Shown: piece by piece, positions 35,793-43,799 of the stretch | How the letters are laid out: each line of letters starts with the position of its first letter | How positions within the stretch are numbered: position 1 is the first letter of the stretch | NCBI RefSeq assembly: GCF_902498805.1 | Contig: NZ_LR701577.1 | Coordinates: 186,001 to 250,000 of the forward strand | Reading direction: 5' to 3' | Source: Imperialibacter sp. EC-SDR9 | Lineage (GTDB): Bacteria; Bacteroidota; Bacteroidia; Cytophagales; Cyclobacteriaceae | Length of the DNA stretch: 64,000 nucleotides | Notes under the pieces: model-generated | Databases searched by the model: none | Seen by the model: the letters and a program-made list of their open reading frames with translations, nothing else | What the model was told of the DNA's origin: nothing | Made by a program: the position numbers and the translations under genes

Positions 35793-36605
35793 ATGGCTTA
35801 TAATCTATTAAAAGGAAAAAGAGGAATCATTTCTGGCGCATTGGATGAGAATTCCATTGCCTGGCACGTGGCCGAAAAGGCCCACGCCGAAGGTGCGACG
35901 TTTACACTTACCAACGCACCTATCGCCATGCGAATGGGGAAAATAAACGACCTGGCCAAGGCCTGCAATGCGGAAATCATTCCAGCCGATGCCACGTCTG
36001 TGGAAGAACTGGAAAACCTCTTCAGCAAGTCGACAGAAATATTGGGTGGGAAAATCGACTTTGTGCTGCACTCTATCGGCATGTCACCTAACATCCGCAA
36101 AGGGAAGTCGTACGGTGAGCTGAACTACGACTGGTTCCAGAAGTCTATTGATATTTCCGCTCTTTCCTTTCATAAAATGATGCATGTGGCCGAAAAGCAG
36201 GACGCACTGAACGAGTGGGCGTCTATCGTTGGCTTGTCCTACATAGCTGCACAGCGCACCTATCCTTTTTACACCGATATGGCCGACGCCAAAGCTGTGC
36301 TGGAATCCATTGCCAGAGGCTACGGATACAGACTGGGCAAAGCGAAGAACGTGAGAGTGAATACGATCTCTCAATCGCCTACAAAAACGACTGCAGGGTC
36401 AGGTATCGATGGTTTCCAGAGCTTCTATGATTTTGCTGACAAGCAGTCGCCATTGGGCAACGCACCAGCCGGCGCATGTGCCGACTACTGCATTTCCCTT
36501 TTCTCAGATCTTACCCGCATGGTAACGATGCAGAACCTGTATCACGATGGTGGATACTCCAGCACAGGTATCTCTGAAGAGGTGATAGAGATGTTTAATA
36601 AATAA
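35793..36605 (+). CDS. fabI: Enoyl-[acyl-carrier-protein] reductase FabI
   Basis: About 270 residues from MAYNLLKGK; a TTG at 35760 is in frame but unlikely. It has the FabI nucleotide-binding start RGIISGALDENSIAW and the catalytic pair Tyr150 (LSYIAAQRT) and Tyr160-x6-Lys167. It reduces enoyl-ACP with NADH in fatty acid elongation. FabI-type reductases are the target of triclosan. It is probably transcribed alone from the promoter just upstream, after the recN gene. Confidence 0.94.
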   Translation: MAYNLLKGKRGIISGALDENSIAWHVAEKAHAEGATFTLTNAPIAMRMGKINDLAKACNAEIIPADATSVEELENLFSKSTEILGGKIDFVLHSIGMSPNIRKGKSYGELNYDWFQKSIDISALSFHKMMHVAEKQDALNEWASIVGLSYIAAQRTYPFYTDMADAKAVLESIARGYGYRLGKAKNVRVNTISQSPTKTTAGSGIDGFQSFYDFADKQSPLGNAPAGACADYCISLFSDLTRMVTMQNLYHDGGYSSTGISEEVIEMFNK

Positions 36606-36628
36606 TTAGCGGAAAAGAATATTCTACG

Positions 36629-36659
36629 GAGCGTCATGCCTGCGAAAGCAGGCATCTCC
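36629..36659. repeat. REP-like palindrome (GCCTGC-GAAA-GCAGGC)
   Basis: An 8-bp perfect stem (36636-36643 with 36648-36655) on a GAAA tetraloop, with outer GGAG/CTCC arms separated by an unpaired CGTC. Elements of this appearance are common intergenic repeats in Bacteroidota genomes. It lies between fabI and ispE and may affect the fabI mRNA end. Confidence 0.55.
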
Positions 36660-36730
36660 GTTTAGAGACAGTTGGCATTAGCTACCAGATCAATACTACA
36701 AAATAGCCCTGGCTACAACTCAAAAAATCA

Positions 36731-37534
36731 GTGATCACCTTCCCCAACGCCAAAATCAACCTGGGACTTCAGATTCTTCGCAAGAGGCCTGATGGTTATC
36801 ACGATATATCCAGCCTTTTTCTGCCTATTCCACTAAAGGATGTATTAGAAATAGTTGAAGCCAAATCCTTGTCATTTACATCATCGGGTTTGCCCATCCC
36901 CGGCAATAGTGACGACAATCTTTGCCTGAAAGCCTATCAGTTACTTCAAAAGGATTTCCAACTCCCTCCCATCAGCATCCACCTCCACAAAGCCATCCCT
37001 ATGGGCGCTGGGCTCGGCGGCGGCTCTGCCGATGGCGCTTTTATGCTGGTGATGCTCAATAAAAAATTTGCGCTGGGGCTGAGCGACACTCAGCTGGAAG
37101 ACTACGCAGCTCAGCTTGGTAGTGATTGCCCTTTTTTTGTGAAAAACCAGCCGGCCATGGCGCTTGGTCGGGGAACTGAGCTAACGCCCTTCCCTATTGA
37201 CCTCGAAGGGTACCATCTGCTGCTTGTATTCCCTGGTATTCACATCGGAACGAAAGAGGCCTACGCTGGTGTAGAACCCAATGATAAGCAGCACGGCATC
37301 ACTGATATCCTTTCCCAGCCCATTGGAAAATGGAAAGGCCAGTTGGTAAATGACTTTGAGCAATCTGTCTTCCCCAGCCACCCTGCTCTGAAGGAAGTAA
37401 AAGAAAAGCTTTATGCCAAAGGGGCCGTTTATGCCAGCATGACAGGCTCCGGTTCAACGATGTATGGAATTTTCGAAGACAAACCGAAAGCAAGACTGGC
37501 AGGTGAAATGAGTAGCTGGACCACTATGCTCTAA
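36731..37534 (+). CDS. ispE: 4-diphosphocytidyl-2-C-methyl-D-erythritol kinase IspE
   Basis: A 267-residue GHMP kinase that starts at GTG (MITFPNAKINLGLQI, the standard IspE start). The ATP-binding loop is PMGAGLGGGSADGAF at about 94-108. GSGSTMYGIF near the C-terminus matches the third GHMP motif. It phosphorylates CDP-methylerythritol in the MEP isoprenoid pathway. The next gene is convergent, with one base between the stops. Confidence 0.94.
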   Translation: MITFPNAKINLGLQILRKRPDGYHDISSLFLPIPLKDVLEIVEAKSLSFTSSGLPIPGNSDDNLCLKAYQLLQKDFQLPPISIHLHKAIPMGAGLGGGSADGAFMLVMLNKKFALGLSDTQLEDYAAQLGSDCPFFVKNQPAMALGRGTELTPFPIDLEGYHLLLVFPGIHIGTKEAYAGVEPNDKQHGITDILSQPIGKWKGQLVNDFEQSVFPSHPALKEVKEKLYAKGAVYASMTGSGSTMYGIFEDKPKARLAGEMSSWTTML

Positions 37535-38446
37535 TCACCGCAACACATCGGTCTCCAGTGCTTTTCTCTTGTAGTACCTATTGATCCATGGGTACACCAG
37601 CACAGACGATAAAATAACAAGTGTCCCCAGATAAAATCCCGGTTTCATTTTCTCTTGCTCTCCGAAGATCACAAGCGCCAGAATAATCCCGTAAATAGGC
37701 TCGAGGTTGACCGCTAAATTGACGGCAAAGGCCGGAATCCTTTTCATCAGCTTCACCGACTCAGAATAGGCATACACCGTGCAGGCGAGCGCCAGAATTG
37801 TGAGCCAGAGCAAGTCGTAGCCATGCAACCCAAGCTGAACCCCATCGGAAAAGTAAGCGCCATATATCGGGAAGAACAGAATGATGCTCAGTGAGGCACC
37901 AATCATCTCATAAAACGTGACCGTAAAATGGTAGTGTCGCTGCGTGAACTGGGAGTTGATGACCGTAAATACGGCCGCCAGAAACGCCGAAACTATCGCC
38001 ACGAAAAGCCCCCAGGCATACTTAAACTCCACGTTAAAGATAATGACGATACCGACTATGGCCATCAGACCCAGCACGACTTCAAAGCCCTTCACTCGCT
38101 TTTTGGTCATAAGGGGTTCCAAAAGACTAGTCCACAACGAAATAGTAGCTATTCCAGCCAGGCAAACGGAAATATTGGAAAGCCGTGCTGCTGCAAAGAA
38201 GAGAATCCAGTGTACGCCAATGATAATGCCTGTACCAAGCGTTTTAACAATGTCCTTAGTGCCTATCGCAAAGCTTTTCTTTCCAACCAGCAGCATTATG
38301 CCCAGTGCGATGGCTGAAATGAATGTGCGGTAAAAAACCAGCTCCACCGACGGCATGCTCACCAGCATGCCCAATATGGCTGTGAAGCCCCATAAGAAAA
38401 CAATGAAATGGAGCTGGAGATAGTCTTTGGTATACTGACTCGTCAT
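37535..38446 (-). CDS. EamA/DMT family transporter
   Basis: A 303-residue membrane protein with about ten helices in two EamA repeats, starting with an LHFIVFLWGFTAILG segment and a second repeat near residue 150 (AIVSAFLAAVFTVINSQFTQRH). It belongs to the drug/metabolite transporter superfamily, whose substrates range from amino acids to nucleotide sugars. Nothing here points to a substrate. Its ATG overlaps the stop of the LptF/G gene by 4 bases, making it the third gene of the tgt operon. Confidence 0.88.
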   Translation of the reverse strand: MTSQYTKDYLQLHFIVFLWGFTAILGMLVSMPSVELVFYRTFISAIALGIMLLVGKKSFAIGTKDIVKTLGTGIIIGVHWILFFAAARLSNISVCLAGIATISLWTSLLEPLMTKKRVKGFEVVLGLMAIVGIVIIFNVEFKYAWGLFVAIVSAFLAAVFTVINSQFTQRHYHFTVTFYEMIGASLSIILFFPIYGAYFSDGVQLGLHGYDLLWLTILALACTVYAYSESVKLMKRIPAFAVNLAVNLEPIYGIILALVIFGEQEKMKPGFYLGTLVILSSVLVYPWINRYYKRKALETDVLR

Positions 38447-39516
38447 CGGGGAAGCGTGAAGTACATGAGCCCTCCAATAGTACCAAATACAATATTAGGC
38501 AGCCAAACTGCTAGTATGGGATCCATGGAGCCTGCTTCGGCAACTGCCCTTGAAAACGTGTAGAAAATGATATACAAAAAAGCCAGGGCAAAGCCCAGGG
38601 CGATAAGGTAGCCAGTGCCTCCTCTCGACTTTCTTGCTGAAACAATCACTCCTATAAACGTGAGGATGATGACGGCAAATGGCTGCATATAGCGGATATA
38701 TTTCTCAATTTTGTAAATCACTACATCCTCCGCTCCTCTGGCGGTTTGCAATTGAATGTGCTCTTCCAATTCATTCATGTTCATGGTCTCCTGGCGACCG
38801 TAGTTGTTTGTAAAGTCAGCCGGAGACAGGCTCAATGCCGTATCAAGTTGAGTTCCTGCTGTTATTTTCTCTTCAAAACCATCAATCTCCCGTAGCTGCC
38901 AGTTGATTACCTTCCACTTGTGCGTCGTCGAGTCCCAGTCCATTCTATTAGCTACCAGTTTGGCCTGCATCTGATCTCCCTCAATCTTCTCTAATGTCAC
39001 TTTATAGGCAACGTCCGAGCTATTGTTGTAGCTCTGCAGGTACAGGTAGGTGTCATCTCCTACCTTCATGTGAATATCTCTCTCAACAAAATAAAAAGCC
39101 TTTTTCACATAATTCACCTCAAAGGCGATCCTGAATTTATTGGCATTTGGAATGACGTAGCCGTTGAAAAAGAAAGTAAGGACAGCAATCAAAATAGCAC
39201 CGAGAGCATAGGGTACAAGCATGCGCTTAAAGCTGATGCCGCTAGCCAGAATAGCTATGATTTCTGTTCGGGCAGCCATATTGGCTGTGATGAACACCGT
39301 CGCTATGAAGACAGTGATAGGGGTGATTAAGCTGGCAAAAAAAGGGAAAACGGTGAGATAATACTTGAAAATGACGGCCGCTTCCAATCCATTTTTAATG
39401 AACTTATCATTCTTCTCAGTGAAATCGATCACACAGATGACAGACACGAGCATGACCATCACAAAGAAGAATGTGACCAGGAATTTCTTGAGAATATATT
39501 TGTCGATCAGCTTCAT
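38443..39516 (-). CDS. LptF/LptG family permease
   Basis: A 357-residue inner-membrane protein. The N-terminus begins MKLIDKYILKKFLVTFFFV, a family signature. Two or three helices near residues 12-115 are followed by a long periplasmic part (about 120-255) and three C-terminal helices. It would be one half of the LptB2FG pump that extracts lipopolysaccharide from the inner membrane. No second LptF/G gene is in this window. It lies 4 bases after tgt and overlaps the EamA gene by 4 bases. Confidence 0.9.
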   Translation of the reverse strand: MKLIDKYILKKFLVTFFFVMVMLVSVICVIDFTEKNDKFIKNGLEAAVIFKYYLTVFPFFASLITPITVFIATVFITANMAARTEIIAILASGISFKRMLVPYALGAILIAVLTFFFNGYVIPNANKFRIAFEVNYVKKAFYFVERDIHMKVGDDTYLYLQSYNNSSDVAYKVTLEKIEGDQMQAKLVANRMDWDSTTHKWKVINWQLREIDGFEEKITAGTQLDTALSLSPADFTNNYGRQETMNMNELEEHIQLQTARGAEDVVIYKIEKYIRYMQPFAVIILTFIGVIVSARKSRGGTGYLIALGFALAFLYIIFYTFSRAVAEAGSMDPILAVWLPNIVFGTIGGLMYFTLPR

Positions 39517-39520
39517 TTCG

Positions 39521-40651
39521 CTACAAACGGTGGCTTACTTTTTTCACCATCATTTCCTTCCAGTTGGCAAAAGTACCATCAATGATTTTTTCCCTTGCTG
39601 TATTAACCAGCCAAAGATAAAAAGTAAGATTGTGAACCGTAGCTATTTGTGCCCCCAACATTTCCTTGCTCATGATGAGGTGACGCAGGTAAGCCCGGGA
39701 ATAGAAAGTGCTGGCATACCCACCAACTGTTTCGTCAATCGGCGAAAAATCGTCTTTCCATTTCTCATTTTTGATATTGATAATCCCCTCAGAAGTAAAC
39801 AACATGCCGTTTCTGGCATTTCTGGTTGGCATCACGCAGTCGAACATATCCACCCCCAGGGCAATGCACTCCAGGATGTTGGCTGGCGTGCCTACTCCCA
39901 TCAGATAACGGGGTTTGTCGGCAGGTAGTATATTACAAACAAGGTCTGTCATTTCGTACATAAACTCAGCAGGCTCGCCCACCGACAAGCCACCAATAGC
40001 ATTGCCATCCATGCCTCTGGAAGCAATGTACTCTGCAGAAATCGTACGGAGTTCTTTGTCCACACTGCCTTGCACTATGGGAAACAGCGCCTGCTCGTGC
40101 CCGTAAAGGGGTTCTGTCGTTTGCAGATGGCTGATGCACCTGTCCAGCCAACGATGGGTCATCTCCATTGACTTTTTTGCGTAGTCCAGCTCACAGGGAA
40201 AAGGCGGGCACTCGTCAAAAGCCATGATGATGTCAGCGCCAATGGTGCGCTGGATATCCATCACATTTTCAGGCGTAAAAAGGTGATTGGAGCCGTCAAT
40301 GTGTGACTTGAACTTTACGCCTTCCTCTGTGATCTTCCGTTGATCGGCCAGGGAATAAACCTGATAGCCTCCGCTATCGGTAAGAATCGGGCCCGTCCAA
40401 CCATTGAAGCCATGAAGCCCGCCAGCGGGCTTGAGAATGTCCAGACCCGGCCTTAGGTAAAGATGATAGGTATTGCCAAGAATAATCTGTGCTTTGATGT
40501 CTTCTTTCAGCTCCCGCTGATGCACGCCCTTTACTGAGCCTGCCGTGCCAACCGGCATGAAAATGGGGGTTTGAATCTCACCGTGCCCTGTACTTAGCTG
40601 TCCGGCCCTTGCTTTCGATCCTTTGTCTGTGGCTTGAAGTTTAAATTGCAT
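39521..40651 (-). CDS. tgt: tRNA-guanine transglycosylase lacking the zinc cysteines
   Basis: A 376-residue queuosine-pathway enzyme. The catalytic and substrate motifs are present: ILTDSGGYQVYSL near the start, IGGLSVGEP, and the nucleophile segment MFDCVMPTRNARNG. In the usual enzyme, zinc is bound by three Cys in a C-x-C-x-x-C cluster just before YSRAYL. Here the same place reads ETVGGYASTFYSRAYL, with no Cys, while the following His (IATVHNL) remains. It replaces guanine 34 in GUN-anticodon tRNAs. It is the first gene of an operon with the LptF/G and EamA genes. Confidence 0.93.
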   Translation of the reverse strand: MQFKLQATDKGSKARAGQLSTGHGEIQTPIFMPVGTAGSVKGVHQRELKEDIKAQIILGNTYHLYLRPGLDILKPAGGLHGFNGWTGPILTDSGGYQVYSLADQRKITEEGVKFKSHIDGSNHLFTPENVMDIQRTIGADIIMAFDECPPFPCELDYAKKSMEMTHRWLDRCISHLQTTEPLYGHEQALFPIVQGSVDKELRTISAEYIASRGMDGNAIGGLSVGEPAEFMYEMTDLVCNILPADKPRYLMGVGTPANILECIALGVDMFDCVMPTRNARNGMLFTSEGIINIKNEKWKDDFSPIDETVGGYASTFYSRAYLRHLIMSKEMLGAQIATVHNLTFYLWLVNTAREKIIDGTFANWKEMMVKKVSHRL

Positions 40652-40670
40652 TCCTTTTTAAAAACAGGTG

Positions 40671-40678
40671 CAAAAATA
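40671..40678 (-). promoter_or_regulatory. Candidate -7 element of the tgt operon
   Basis: On the minus strand, TATTTTTG is an exact TAnnTTTG match, 19 bases before the tgt ATG. No clear -33 element is visible at the expected distance. Confidence 0.3.
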
Positions 40679-40718
40679 GCGTAATAATTGGCAATCGTCA
40701 GCTTATCTTCACGAAACG

Positions 40719-40726
40719 TATATTTG
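40719..40726 (+). promoter_or_regulatory. Candidate -7 element of nagB
   Basis: TATATTTG is an exact TAnnTTTG match only 9 bases before the nagB ATG. It would give an almost leaderless transcript, so it may be a chance match. Confidence 0.25.
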
Positions 40727-40735
40727 ACTCAAAGC

Positions 40736-41458
40736 ATGACCATCCAAACCTACATCACCTACGAAGAGCTATCCCGTAAGACTGCTGACTTGATCATCGA
40801 AAGTGTAAAGAACAAATCCAATCCTCTGGTCTGCCTTGCCTCTGGCCATACTCCTATCGGGGTCTTCAAATGCCTGGTGGAAGATGTGAAGGCTGGCAGC
40901 CTGGATATCTCCAACTGGACTTTCGTGGGACTTGACGAATGGAATGGCATGAATGGTAGCACAAAAGGCTCATGCCGCCAAATGATGGATGAAGACCTGT
41001 TCGAACCTCTGAACATTCCAGAAAAGCAAATCGTTTTCTTTGACGGCACCCAACCCAACGTGCAGGCGCAATGTGATGAGGTGAATGAGCTGATTCATCA
41101 ACATGGGGGCCTGGATGTGATGCTGGTTGGAATAGGCCTCAACGGGCATATTGGCATGAATGAGCCGGGCACTTCGTTCGACACCTATGCTCACATCAGT
41201 CAGCTGGCAGAAGAGACCATCTCGGTGGGACAAAAATACTTCCCCGGTGAAACGAAACTCTCCACCGGCATCACCATGGGCCTGAGGCATTTTCAGGAAG
41301 CCAGGCTGCCCATCATTATGGCAAATGGTGAAAAGAAGGCCAACATTATAGCTAAAGTAGCCGCCTCGCAACCAATCGAAAGTCTGCCTGCCAGCATTGT
41401 GCATATGACTCCGCAGGCTTATATAACGGTGGATAGAGCAGCAGGGAGCTTACTATAG
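40736..41458 (+). CDS. nagB: Glucosamine-6-phosphate deaminase (short, NagB-like)
   Basis: About 240 residues from ATG 40736; an upstream TTG at 40688 is less likely. The family motifs are VCLASGHTPIGVFKCL, FVGLDEWNGM (catalytic Asp) and the active-site loop IGLNGHIGMNEPGTS. The loop has Asn where Escherichia coli has Asp, as in the Bacillus subtilis type, and the overall length matches that shorter form. It would convert glucosamine-6-phosphate to fructose-6-phosphate and ammonia, or a related sugar phosphate. It is divergent from tgt and has no operon partner. Confidence 0.88.
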   Translation: MTIQTYITYEELSRKTADLIIESVKNKSNPLVCLASGHTPIGVFKCLVEDVKAGSLDISNWTFVGLDEWNGMNGSTKGSCRQMMDEDLFEPLNIPEKQIVFFDGTQPNVQAQCDEVNELIHQHGGLDVMLVGIGLNGHIGMNEPGTSFDTYAHISQLAEETISVGQKYFPGETKLSTGITMGLRHFQEARLPIIMANGEKKANIIAKVAASQPIESLPASIVHMTPQAYITVDRAAGSLL

Positions 41459-41490
41459 AAAAGGAACCTAAGCTAGGCCAAACAAGTTGA

Positions 41491-41787
41491 TTAAGCTCTT
41501 TTTAAACCGTCTTGTTCAGTTCGATTGAGCCTCCCCAACCGTCCGATCACCAGGGCTTTATCAATCGTCGTTATCTTTCTCAACCGAACCAACGAAGCCT
41601 TCTTGAGTCCATTCTCTAAAGTTGGGGACAACTCCACGTCAAATTCTTCTTTCCATTTCAACTGAGTCGTGATAAATGACACAGTTATATCTGAATCAGA
41701 TTCCAAAAGGACTAATGCTGGACGAGTCTTCGCACCGGATAAATCTGTGAAAGGAAAGGGGATAAGAACGATATCGCCCCTGGTCAC
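41491..41787 (-). CDS. MazF/PemK-family toxin (first TA pair)
   Basis: A 98-residue protein that starts at GTG and has the PemK/MazF fold: GDIVLIPFPFTDLSGAKTRPALVL, then a strand pattern, and SLVRLRKITTIDKALVIGRLGRL. The family consists of ribosome-independent mRNA interferases. Its start overlaps the antitoxin stop by 4 bases. Together with the preceding gene it forms a type II toxin-antitoxin operon. Whether it is active cannot be judged. Confidence 0.88.
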   Translation of the reverse strand: MTRGDIVLIPFPFTDLSGAKTRPALVLLESDSDITVSFITTQLKWKEEFDVELSPTLENGLKKASLVRLRKITTIDKALVIGRLGRLNRTEQDGLKRA

Positions 41788-42011
41788 TGGTACTTTTCTT
41801 TTAAGTCATCGACTGAATAAAGCTCTTCTTCCTCATCAAGAAACTTAAATGCTACCGAATCACTGGCTAGTTTCTGTATTCCTTCAGTGATTACCGCTTC
41901 ATCAATCCTGTTTAGTAAAAATTCTGCAAAGTCCGACACCTCTCTAAGCTTCTGGTCAGGTAGCTTATTAAGATTTTCCATGGTTCTTTTTATCAATACC
42001 TCTCGTGTCAT
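41784..42011 (-). CDS. Antitoxin of the first MazF pair
   Basis: About 75 residues from ATG 42011; a GTG one codon earlier is also possible. It has an N-terminal helix pattern (MENLNKLPDQKLREVSDFAEFLLNRIDE) typical of the DUF2281-like/Phd-like antitoxins and an acidic C-terminal part (DEEEELYSVDDLKEKYQ) that would wrap the toxin. It precedes its toxin gene and overlaps it by 4 bases, the usual order for a TA operon. Confidence 0.8.
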   Translation of the reverse strand: MTREVLIKRTMENLNKLPDQKLREVSDFAEFLLNRIDEAVITEGIQKLASDSVAFKFLDEEEELYSVDDLKEKYQ

Positions 42012-42023
42012 CACAACTCAATT

Positions 42024-42048
42024 TAAGACTAAAATACTTAAAATCTTA
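42024..42048. promoter_or_regulatory. AT-rich imperfect palindrome upstream of the first antitoxin
   Basis: TAAGA at one end and TCTTA at the other, with partly complementary AT-rich bases between, 13 bases upstream of the antitoxin start. Autorepression by the antitoxin would place an operator here. The AT content makes a chance match likely. Confidence 0.25.
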
Positions 42049-42060
42049 TTTGAATCCACC

Positions 42061-42750
42061 TCATCCTCCCAACCTCTCCATCAATTTATCCTTATAAGTC
42101 AGCCCTACAGGCAACATCTCCTCTCCCACTTTCACCTGGTTGCCTTCCAGGTACTGAATCGCTGGTAGAGAAACGACGAAGGATTTATGTAGCCTGATGA
42201 ATTTGCTTGGTGGTAGTCCATCTTCAATGTTTCTTAAGGTCTCATTGGTGATCAATACTTTGTCACGGGTGTATACCTTCACATAATCGCCAATCGACTT
42301 AAAATAAAGAATATCCTCCAGCGCTATTTTGTGCAGCTTTTTATCAGCCTTGACTACAAAATAGTCTGTCTCCTGTTTTCTTCCTGAGGCCTGCAAATAG
42401 TTTTCAACTTTACCCACGGCCTTCAGGAAACGTTCAAAAGAACATGGTTTCAGCAGATAGTCGACGGCTTCCACCTCAAACCCTTCCACTGCAAACTCAG
42501 GATAGGCAGTGATGAACACAATGGCTGGTGGTTTGGCCAACGATTTCACGAGGCTAATGCCCGACAGTTTGGGCATGTTGATATCAAGAAAAATGAGGTC
42601 GACGGGATGACTCCTGATCAACTCAGCGGCCTCCAGCGCATTGCCGCATTTGGCCACCAATTCCAACTGTGGCGTGTCGGTCACATAGCCTTCAATTACC
42701 TCTTGCGACAGTGGTTCGTCATCCACAATAAGACACCTGAGTTTGGTCAT
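42061..42750 (-). CDS. LytTR-family response regulator
   Basis: A 229-residue regulator. The receiver domain (1-115) has the acidic pair Asp10-Asp11, the phospho-acceptor Asp56 (IFLDINMP) and Lys102 (LLKPCSF). A LytTR DNA-binding domain follows (about 128-229, FVVKADKKLHKIALEDILYF and RLHKSFVVSL). It pairs with the histidine kinase encoded just upstream, whose stop it overlaps by 4 bases. LytTR regulators bind direct repeats upstream of genes for surface structures or cell communication. The target is not in evidence here. Confidence 0.94.
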   Translation of the reverse strand: MTKLRCLIVDDEPLSQEVIEGYVTDTPQLELVAKCGNALEAAELIRSHPVDLIFLDINMPKLSGISLVKSLAKPPAIVFITAYPEFAVEGFEVEAVDYLLKPCSFERFLKAVGKVENYLQASGRKQETDYFVVKADKKLHKIALEDILYFKSIGDYVKVYTRDKVLITNETLRNIEDGLPPSKFIRLHKSFVVSLPAIQYLEGNQVKVGEEMLPVGLTYKDKLMERLGG

Positions 42751-43799
42751 AGTTCTATTGTTAAGTGAACTTTATACTCGTCCTCCGCTTCATCCAACTC
42801 CAGGGTATAGCGGTCTTCATATATCAACTCAAGCCGTTTTTTCACATTCTCCAGCCCTATGCCCCCGTATTTCTTTTGCTCCACATCGTCAATACTTCCC
42901 ACATTATTGCGACAAGTAAAATCGACAAAATCGTCCCCAACTTCCATTTTCACATCAACGTAAGATTCGCCTGTCTCCCCTTTTATGCCGTGCTTAAAGC
43001 TGTTTTCAACAAATGGAATAAACAGTAATGGAGCAATTCTTTGTTCTCTTACCTCGCCAACGATTTCTAATGATATCCTGGCATGGTGATCGGATCGCAA
43101 CCGTTGCAGGTTGATGTAATTCTCGATAAAAGCTATCTCCTTTTCAAGCCGTACCTTCTCATCTTTTGCCTCATAAATCATATAGCGCAATACTTCGGAC
43201 AACTTCAATATCGAAGCGGGCGTTTTCTTGTCTCCTTTGAGCGACAACCCATAAAGGTTGTTGAGGCTATTGAAAAGAAAATGTGGGTTGACCTGCGACT
43301 TGAGTGCCTCCAGCTCCGCATCGAGCTTTTCTTGTCGGGTCTCTGCCAGTTTGGTCTTCGCTTCGGCTAGCTGAAACCAGCCCTTCGATAGCTTCAACAA
43401 AGTGCTCACACCTACGTAAACGAGAAAAAACTGAACAATGTCAGGCAGCTCATAGTAGCTGATGAAATAGTAGCCGGGCAGCAGGAAGTCGACCAAATAA
43501 TCGAAGAACCAGATATTGAGCTGGCTGAAAATCAGAATAGAAAGACTTGCAAGGCCGATGTAAAGAAAGTACCTGCCCTTGTCCAGCAGTTTCGGGATCA
43601 GAACAAGGAGATTGAGGTAAACGGGTATGATCAGCGTAAAATGAAACAACCCGTCGTAGATGTAGTCAATATCACGAATCTCGCTGTCAGTAGAAAAAAT
43701 CCGCAGCAATACATAAAAGGACAGCACCCAAAAGGCCAGGTGCTGCACCAACCTGTTGGATACTGTCTTTTTGAACAACTGTTTACTACTTTTCATCAT
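42747..43799 (-). CDS. LytS/YehU-type sensor histidine kinase
   Basis: A 350-residue kinase. The N-terminal half has four hydrophobic helices (about 18-36, 52-70, 80-98 and 122-138) and no large periplasmic domain. A coiled coil (about 143-165) leads to the His_kinase region with the phospho-acceptor His173 in SQVNPHFLFNSLNNLYGL. The ATP-binding part contains FIPFVENSFKHGIK and GGIGLENVKKRL. It would phosphorylate the neighbouring LytTR regulator. Its ATG directly follows the stop of the lipoprotein gene (43800-43802), so three genes are probably one operon. Confidence 0.93.
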   Translation of the reverse strand: MMKSSKQLFKKTVSNRLVQHLAFWVLSFYVLLRIFSTDSEIRDIDYIYDGLFHFTLIIPVYLNLLVLIPKLLDKGRYFLYIGLASLSILIFSQLNIWFFDYLVDFLLPGYYFISYYELPDIVQFFLVYVGVSTLLKLSKGWFQLAEAKTKLAETRQEKLDAELEALKSQVNPHFLFNSLNNLYGLSLKGDKKTPASILKLSEVLRYMIYEAKDEKVRLEKEIAFIENYINLQRLRSDHHARISLEIVGEVREQRIAPLLFIPFVENSFKHGIKGETGESYVDVKMEVGDDFVDFTCRNNVGSIDDVEQKKYGGIGLENVKKRLELIYEDRYTLELDEAEDEYKVHLTIEL

